Positions 59,517 through 64,000 of a stretch of 64,000 nucleotides of DNA are shown one piece after another. Source of the DNA: Clostridia bacterium. Its GTDB lineage: Bacteria > Bacillota > Clostridia > Oscillospirales > CAG-272. The translations under genes and the position numbers were made by a program. The stretch covers positions 1-64,000 of the forward strand of contig JAGAVJ010000026.1 in NCBI GenBank assembly GCA_017942005.1, given 5' to 3'. Each line of letters starts with the position of its first letter. Position 1 is the stretch's first letter. Below the pieces are notes generated by a model. That model had not been told where the DNA came from. It ran no database searches and worked only from the letters and a program-made list of their open reading frames with translations.

Positions 59517-60091
59517 TACTGTGGAAGACACTTTTTTTCCGTCATAACCGCGGGAAAAACGAACAGCTTTGTACGGAATACGGTCTTTGTGACTACATCC
59601 GCACGCAGGAGGATGCAGGGGTGAGGGAGATGTGCTATGGACTTGGACACATGGCGTATAACGGATGTGAGGTGATTGCCTGCCACCATGCGCTGCTGTC
59701 CTTTGGAATTCCATCCAGACTTTGGCAGACGGCGGATTTTTTCGAGCGGCACGGTATCTGGCTCCTTGGTCTGTTTGGCACGTATCCCCATGCGCTGTTT
59801 CGGTTCTGTCGCAGTCACGGTCTTGTGTATCGACGGTATCATGTGCCGATCTTGGCGGAAAAGCGGAAATTGTTTTCATCGCCCGGAGAGGATGTTGTTT
59901 TATATTCGTACTGGAATACGGGGTTTCGCGGCATTCACACCGTTGAGCTGCACAGAACGCCCGGCGGATATATGGTAACCAATGTCAGACGACTGTACCG
60001 TGTGCGATTTGCCACCATGGGAGATGCGCTTCGGGCAATCCGAACTCCGATGCCGATTTTGTGCCTCGGTTTGAAAAAAGTGATTGAGTGA
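59513..60091 (+). CDS. Unknown protein with papain-like Cys/His look
   Basis: 192 aa from a GTG inside the stop of the gene before. AYNGCEVIACHHALLSFG (Cys52 region) resembles the active-site helix of C39/papain-type peptidases, and GIHTVELHRTPGGY offers a later His. I do not recognise the exact family. A role in processing or binding a peptide is only a guess. Followed by a nested terminator. Confidence 0.5.
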   Translation: MILWKTLFFRHNRGKNEQLCTEYGLCDYIRTQEDAGVREMCYGLGHMAYNGCEVIACHHALLSFGIPSRLWQTADFFERHGIWLLGLFGTYPHALFRFCRSHGLVYRRYHVPILAEKRKLFSSPGEDVVLYSYWNTGFRGIHTVELHRTPGGYMVTNVRRLYRVRFATMGDALRAIRTPMPILCLGLKKVIE

Positions 60092-60109
60092 TCAATAGAT
60101 GAGATTGCG

Positions 60110-60172
60110 GCTCAACCATCCGTGGATTTTTCACCCAAAAATCCGCGCAACCAATGGTTGAGCACCTTTTCT
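60110..60172 (+). terminator. Nested terminator after the 59513 gene
   Basis: GCTCAACCAT...ATGGTTGAGC encloses GGATTTTT/AAAAATCC (60109-60163), followed by ACCTTTTC. Confidence 0.8.
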
Positions 60173-60215
60173 ACGTCGGGTTGTGCTGTTTGTGCCAAAT
60201 TCAACTTCTGATCTG

Positions 60216-60244
60216 TTCCAAAATATGGCGTGATATGGTAGAAT
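60216..60244 (+). promoter_or_regulatory. Sigma-A-like promoter
   Basis: TTCCAA (60216-60221), 17 bases, TAGAAT (60239-60244), 80 bases before the XRE gene. Confidence 0.6.
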
Positions 60245-60323
60245 AACAGTAAGGAACAGGGACGCGTGCAGCACTGCCGTCACATCTCCGTTCTATAAAC
60301 ACACATCAAAAGGAGAAGATTCT

Positions 60324-60833
60324 ATGAGCACAAATGAAACCCTCGGAACACGGATAGCGCGTCTGCGCAGAGAAAAGAACATGACGCAGGATGAGGTCGC
60401 GGAGAAGATGAACCTTTCCCCACAGGCAGTCTCCAAATGGGAAAATGACCAGTCCTGCCCGGATATCATGCTGCTGCCGCAGCTTGCCGATCTGTTCGGC
60501 GTAACGACAGATACCCTTTTGAAGGGGGAAACAAACGAACCTGCGGTTCGTATTTTGCCGCCGGAAGAACGCAAAAACTTTGATCAGATGATGCTGCGGG
60601 TCAATGTCAATTCCGCGGACGGAGACATTGTGCATGTCAATCTACCGATGCCGCTGATCAAAATGGCGCTTGACATCGGCATGGAAATTCCAAAGGTCAA
60701 TGATAAGCTTGGCGTGAACTTAAAGGACATTGATATGAATAAAATCATCGCATTGGTAGAACAGGGGGTCATCGGCAGACTGGTCGAGGTACAATCCGCG
60801 AACGGCGATCTGGTCGAGGTCGTGGTAGAGTAA
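60324..60833 (+). CDS. XRE-family regulator with SHOCT-like tail
   Basis: 169 aa. Helix-turn-helix at about 8-62 (MTQDEVAEKMNLSPQAVSKWE). The C-terminal half has HVNLPMPLIKMAL and DIDMNKIIALVEQGVIGRLVEV, a pattern seen in many clostridial XRE proteins, probably for oligomerisation or membrane signalling. AAAGGAGAAG precedes the ATG. A small membrane protein follows one base later, so the regulator may act with it. Confidence 0.8.
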   Translation: MSTNETLGTRIARLRREKNMTQDEVAEKMNLSPQAVSKWENDQSCPDIMLLPQLADLFGVTTDTLLKGETNEPAVRILPPEERKNFDQMMLRVNVNSADGDIVHVNLPMPLIKMALDIGMEIPKVNDKLGVNLKDIDMNKIIALVEQGVIGRLVEVQSANGDLVEVVVE

Positions 60834-60834
60834 C

Positions 60835-61119
60835 ATGCGTGTCATTGTACGTACACCTTCTCCGCCCATTCCCATTTTCGTTTTGTTTCCGTCAATCTTG
60901 ATTTTTAACCATATCCTTGCCATAATCGGCTATCTGGTGCTTGTGATTCTGCGTGCATGCGGAAAAGGAAAGCGTCTGTTTGCCTATATGACGCCGGAGC
61001 AGGCACTGCTTTGGTTTCACAGACTGATTCTTGTGTATTGGAAGTACAGATTCCGACACCCCGGGTGGAAGTTGGTCAAAGTAAATTCCAAGGGAACTTC
61101 CGTCACAGTCAAATTATAG
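60835..61119 (+). CDS. Small membrane protein paired with the XRE regulator
   Basis: 94 aa. Two hydrophobic segments (about 11-30 and 25-43, partly joined), then a basic tail (WFHRLILVYWKYRFRHPGWKLVKV). It starts one base after the regulator's stop. No family recognised. It may be the membrane partner or target of the regulator. Confidence 0.55.
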   Translation: MRVIVRTPSPPIPIFVLFPSILIFNHILAIIGYLVLVILRACGKGKRLFAYMTPEQALLWFHRLILVYWKYRFRHPGWKLVKVNSKGTSVTVKL

Positions 61120-61156
61120 CCGTATCTCCTTTCAAACGAAAATCACAGCATAAAAC

Positions 61157-61192
61157 GGGCTGCTGCAAGTTTTCAACTTGCAGCAGCCCATG
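61157..61192. terminator. CTGCTGCAAG terminator
   Basis: GGGCTGCTGCAAGTT-TTC-AACTTGCAGCAGCCC (61157-61189), a perfect 15-bp stem. Confidence 0.85.
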
Positions 61193-61204
61193 TTGTATCA
61201 ACGA

Positions 61205-61278
61205 AAAAAGCTTTTGAGGATTTTTAAGGAACTTTTCTCGAAAAGTTCCTTAAATTGGGGTGCGGGGCGAATAGCCCC
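61205..61278. repeat. Class II palindromic repeat
   Basis: AAGCTTTTGAGG, AAGGAACTTTT-CTCG-AAAAGTTCCTT (61226-61251) and GGGGC-GAATA-GCCCC (61264-61278). Located between convergent genes. Confidence 0.8.
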
Positions 61279-61284
61279 GATTCT

Positions 61285-62007
61285 TTACGATCCCATTTCT
61301 TCAATGTGGGAAATGTAATCCAGACTGCGCAGCGCTTCGATGATTTCGGTGTGCGTTTTGTACTTTTTCAGTTCCTGGCTGCTGATGGAAATGGCGATGG
61401 AATAGACGCTCAGCCCGGAATTGGCATAGGCGGGATTCGCTTCAATGTCGTCGATTTTCAGTCCCAGACGACGGATGGTGCTGACAAAGTTCTGTAAATA
61501 GCTGCTGTTTTTCAGTTCCAAATGAATTTCAAAATAGTTGGAGCGGTTTTTCAGATAGCGTTCCAGCGCCGGCAGCTGCGCAAGACAGAACAATAACACG
61601 GCAAAGGCAATGAGCGTCACCGTATAGTAGCCTGCGCCAATGGTAAGTCCGATGATGGTGCATGTCCAAAGCCCCGCGGCTGTGGTCAGACCCTTGATCT
61701 GGCTGCGGGAGCTGACCAGAAGGGAGTTGACGCTGATCACCGCAACGCCGATAATGCCTGCGGCAGAAAGCAGAAAGAAATCTGTATTTGCAGTGTTGAA
61801 GGTTAAATAGGAGTCGAGCAGGGCGGTAACGGTCATTGCAAGGGACATCAGAATAAAGGTACGCAGTCCTGCGGAGTGCCGTTTGCTGGAACGTTCGCAG
61901 CCGATGATGGCGGAAAGTACAAAGGAAAAAAGAATCCGGAACAGAATGCTGTAAAGGTTGATGCCCTGCGACCAGGCGCCGAGCAGGTTTGCGATTGGGT
62001 CTGTCAT
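61285..62007 (-). CDS. MgtC/SapB family membrane protein
   Basis: 240 aa. Five membrane helices with the family motif LSAIIGCERSSKRHSAGLRTF, then TTAAGLWTCTIIGLTIGAGYY, then a C-terminal ACT-like domain (from about 155). MgtC proteins are linked to magnesium stress and membrane ATPase control; the exact role here is unknown. Start overlaps the antiporter stop by 4 bp, which suggests an ion-homeostasis unit. Confidence 0.88.
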   Translation of the reverse strand: MTDPIANLLGAWSQGINLYSILFRILFSFVLSAIIGCERSSKRHSAGLRTFILMSLAMTVTALLDSYLTFNTANTDFFLLSAAGIIGVAVISVNSLLVSSRSQIKGLTTAAGLWTCTIIGLTIGAGYYTVTLIAFAVLLFCLAQLPALERYLKNRSNYFEIHLELKNSSYLQNFVSTIRRLGLKIDDIEANPAYANSGLSVYSIAISISSQELKKYKTHTEIIEALRSLDYISHIEEMGS

Positions 62008-63458
62008 TTACGTTTTCCTCCTGTAAAAAAGTTGATGCGTTTTGCGGAAATGGCATGCAGATGTTCCTCTGCTGCTTCGGTAAAGGCACGTTCTTCCTCA
62101 TTGACCGTTTCTCTGGCAAGCTCTTCCTGGATTTTCTGAATGCGCTCAATGAGCAGCTCAACAGAGCTTTTGGGAGTGCCTTCTTCCGTCTGTTCTTCTA
62201 CGCTGACGAGATCTTCAATCTTCGTCGAGTAGGATTTTGATAAATATAGAGAAAGCTTTGCTAAGGCAGGACCGACCAGCTCATACAGTACGCTGGACGC
62301 AAGGATGACCGTCTGCAATGCGTTTCCCGCTTCTCCGCCCAATGTCCGCGCTCCCAGTGCCGCAAGACCGATGGCAACGCCCGCCTGCGGAATCAGTGCA
62401 AGACCGAGATAGTTGCGCGTTTCTTTTGGCTTTTTGACAATCAGACAGCCGATAAAGGCGCCGATGTATTTTCCGACAATGCGGACAAGAAAGTACAGGA
62501 TGCCGACCAACAGCAGCGGGACGCCGCCGATTGCGCCGGAAGGCTTGATTAAGGCGTTTAAATCAAAGGAAAGACCGGAGCGCACGAAAAATAAAAGAAG
62601 AATGGGCGGTGAGAAGTAATTTAACTGCTTGAACAGCGCGTCGTCGTCTGTGATATTGATGTAGACCGTGCCCATGGACATGCAGCCGAGCAGCGGAGAA
62701 ATTTTCATTGCGGCACACACGCCGCAGAAGGTAAACAGCAGTGCAATTGCGATAATCAGGCGGTTGTCTGTAGAGCGTTTCTTTTGAATGAGCAGCCGCA
62801 TGATCAAGCCGAAAATGCCGCCGAGAATTAAAACACCGATGTTTTGTGTGATGGGGATAATGACGTCCATCATACGGAATGCCGCGCCGGTCGCGGAAGA
62901 GACGGCAATGGAAATGGCGGAACTGTATGCGAGCAGTGCGACGATGTCGTCATAGGCGACCACTTGCAGAAGGGTATCGACAAAATCACCTTTTGCGCCA
63001 GTTTGACGGATGGTCATCATGGTGGAAGCAGGTGCGGTTGCAGACGCAAGGGCGGCTAAAATGATGGAAAATGCCAATTGCAGGTGCAGTATCCCATAGG
63101 TCAGCACAAACACAACGACCGACGCGGTCAACGATTCCAGCAGTGTAATGACAACAACTTTTCCGGCGCTGTGCTTCAGCTTTGAGAATTTAAAGTATTC
63201 TCCGGTGCTGAATGCGATAAATGCAAGCGCAATATCCGATAAAAATTCTGAACCGGTGATGATTTGCTGCGGAATCAGATTCAAACAGAACGGACCGATC
63301 AAAATACCGGCGGTAATATAGGCTGTGACATTCGGAAGTCTCAGCTTTTTTGTGAGGCGTGTCATAAGAAATCCGCTGAAAAGCATGATTGCAATGGAAA
63401 TGATCACAATGGCGGCAGGGGATTCCTTTTGTAAATTTTGATATAGGGATTGCAGCAT
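62004..63458 (-). CDS. Cation/proton antiporter, CPA2 type
   Basis: 484 aa with about twelve membrane helices. LPNVTAYITAGILIGP, IAFSTGEYFKFSKL, ASATAPASTMMTIRQTGAKG and VAYDDIVALLAYS (adjacent Asp-Asp in the ion site region) fit the KefB/NapA-type exchangers. The cytoplasmic tail is helical and charged, without an obvious TrkA domain. Substrate ion (Na+ or K+) not deducible. GAAAGGAATG lies upstream of the ATG. Confidence 0.86.
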   Translation of the reverse strand: MLQSLYQNLQKESPAAIVIISIAIMLFSGFLMTRLTKKLRLPNVTAYITAGILIGPFCLNLIPQQIITGSEFLSDIALAFIAFSTGEYFKFSKLKHSAGKVVVITLLESLTASVVVFVLTYGILHLQLAFSIILAALASATAPASTMMTIRQTGAKGDFVDTLLQVVAYDDIVALLAYSSAISIAVSSATGAAFRMMDVIIPITQNIGVLILGGIFGLIMRLLIQKKRSTDNRLIIAIALLFTFCGVCAAMKISPLLGCMSMGTVYINITDDDALFKQLNYFSPPILLLFFVRSGLSFDLNALIKPSGAIGGVPLLLVGILYFLVRIVGKYIGAFIGCLIVKKPKETRNYLGLALIPQAGVAIGLAALGARTLGGEAGNALQTVILASSVLYELVGPALAKLSLYLSKSYSTKIEDLVSVEEQTEEGTPKSSVELLIERIQKIQEELARETVNEEERAFTEAAEEHLHAISAKRINFFTGGKRK

Positions 63459-63645
63459 ATAATAGGACCATTCCTTTCATGGAGTGCGGATCGTTCCATC
63501 ATTGCTGGAACTTCTGATCGTTCTGTTTATAAAATAAAAATAAAATTGAGGGGAAAGGCGGAAGTGTATGGAACGTCTGGAGCGTCGTTCCATATGAGGG
63601 GACATCTTACCTTTTATATAAAATAAATCGTTCAAAATTAAAGGC

Positions 63646-63674
63646 TTGAAAAAATAATAATAATATGATATACT
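63646..63674 (+). promoter_or_regulatory. Sigma-A-like promoter for the LysR gene
   Basis: TTGAAA (63646-63651), 17 bases, TATACT (63669-63674). The divergent antiporter gene starts 187 bases away, so the LysR protein may bind between them. Confidence 0.75.
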
Positions 63675-63748
63675 ATTTCACACATAAAATCAACTTACGA
63701 TTTTTTTGATTATCATAAAAATAATTTATGCAAAGGAGGATGCTGTGT

Positions 63749-64000
63749 ATGTTGGACGCAAAACTGGAAACGCTTCTTGCCGTTGCGGACTGCAAAAATT
63801 TTACGCGGGCGGCAGAAATTTTATCCCTGACGCAGCCCGCAGTCAGTCATCATATCAATCAGCTGGAAAGTGAATGCGGTGCAAAGCTGTTTTTGCGTGG
63901 AAAAGGGGATTTCAAGCTGACAAAAGAGGGCGAAATTGCCGTGACCTATGCAAGGCGTCTGAAAGCATTGCACGGAAAGATGCTATCGGAGATTGCAGAT
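63749..64000 (+). CDS. LysR-family regulator, N-terminal part
   Basis: 84 codons, cut by the window edge. The winged helix-turn-helix is complete: LETLLAVADCKNFTRAAEIL then LTQPAVSHHINQLESECGAKLF. AAAGGAGGA lies eight bases before the ATG. It is divergent from the antiporter-mgtC unit, a usual place for a LysR regulator to control its neighbour. The effector domain lies outside. Confidence 0.85.
   Translation, partial: MLDAKLETLLAVADCKNFTRAAEILSLTQPAVSHHINQLESECGAKLFLRGKGDFKLTKEGEIAVTYARRLKALHGKMLSEIAD

Overview
The window looks like chromosome of a spore-forming, low-to-mid GC Gram-positive bacterium of the class Clostridia, most likely Oscillospirales/Ruminococcaceae. The grounds are a FabK-type fatty-acid operon, spore genes (spmA, spmB, two coat-F-type proteins), clean TTGACA-N17-TATAAT promoters, strong purine-rich Shine-Dalgarno (SD) sites and many lipoproteins. 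I saw no rRNA, tRNA, CRISPR array, phage module or transposase gene. The genus cannot be named from this sequence.

Layout. 1-7080: a tandem repeat, then a fatty-acid synthesis operon acpP-fabK-fabD-fabG-fabF-fabZ-accD-accA (accB and accC are absent from it). 7085-13925: an XRE/TPR regulator, a secreted anchored protein, a DUF5685-DnaJ-zinc-ribbon cluster, a GNAT enzyme and an MreD-like protein. 14295-22740: spmAB, asnS, purB, an LCP cell-wall ligase, tiny proteins (DUF3789 type and a Cys/Gly-rich one) and the coat-F pair. 22970-33224: three surface or carbohydrate-related proteins, an XRE regulator, a multi-pass zinc-ribbon protein and an acyl-ACP thioesterase. 33435-38464: murI-ddl and a DUF1385-prmC-DUF2752 operon. 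38949-46625: a second, degenerate LCP protein, a GH-like protein and two tandem paralogous solute-binding lipoproteins. 46769-50123: a DUF4430 lipoprotein with an ECF S component, and a flavodiiron protein fused to flavin reductase and rubredoxin. 50283-59000: a solute-binding lipoprotein, GNAT, VanY, an M50-like protease, a heterodimeric ABC exporter and a Dus enzyme with a repetitive N-terminus. 59217-64000: two small operons, MgtC with a cation/proton antiporter, and the start of a LysR regulator.

The most striking signal lies between the genes. A structured 5' leader recurs upstream of unrelated genes (dnaJ-like, spmA, asnS in part, the LCP ligase, both coat genes, a solute-binding protein). 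It consists of hairpin P1, hairpin P2, a GAAAGGA SD, hairpin P3, then ATGGTTATAAATATG or a variant. P2 and P3 keep their pairing while their sequence changes. P3 sits between the SD and the start codon. purB and an XRE gene share only the SD-hairpin-ATG arrangement. The intergenic DNA also holds several repeat families: TIR-flanked elements (TTAACGTGAGTTCGATGA ends), a second palindrome family, shared CTGCTGCAAG terminators, a composite palindrome pair, and a 202-bp hairpin-rich insert with inverted ends and an 11-bp direct repeat, which looks like a MITE.

Functionally, the fab/acc genes and the thioesterase handle acyl chains. murI, ddl, VanY and the two LCP proteins act on the cell wall. 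The lipoproteins, GH-like proteins, ECF unit and ABC exporter form the envelope and uptake layer.
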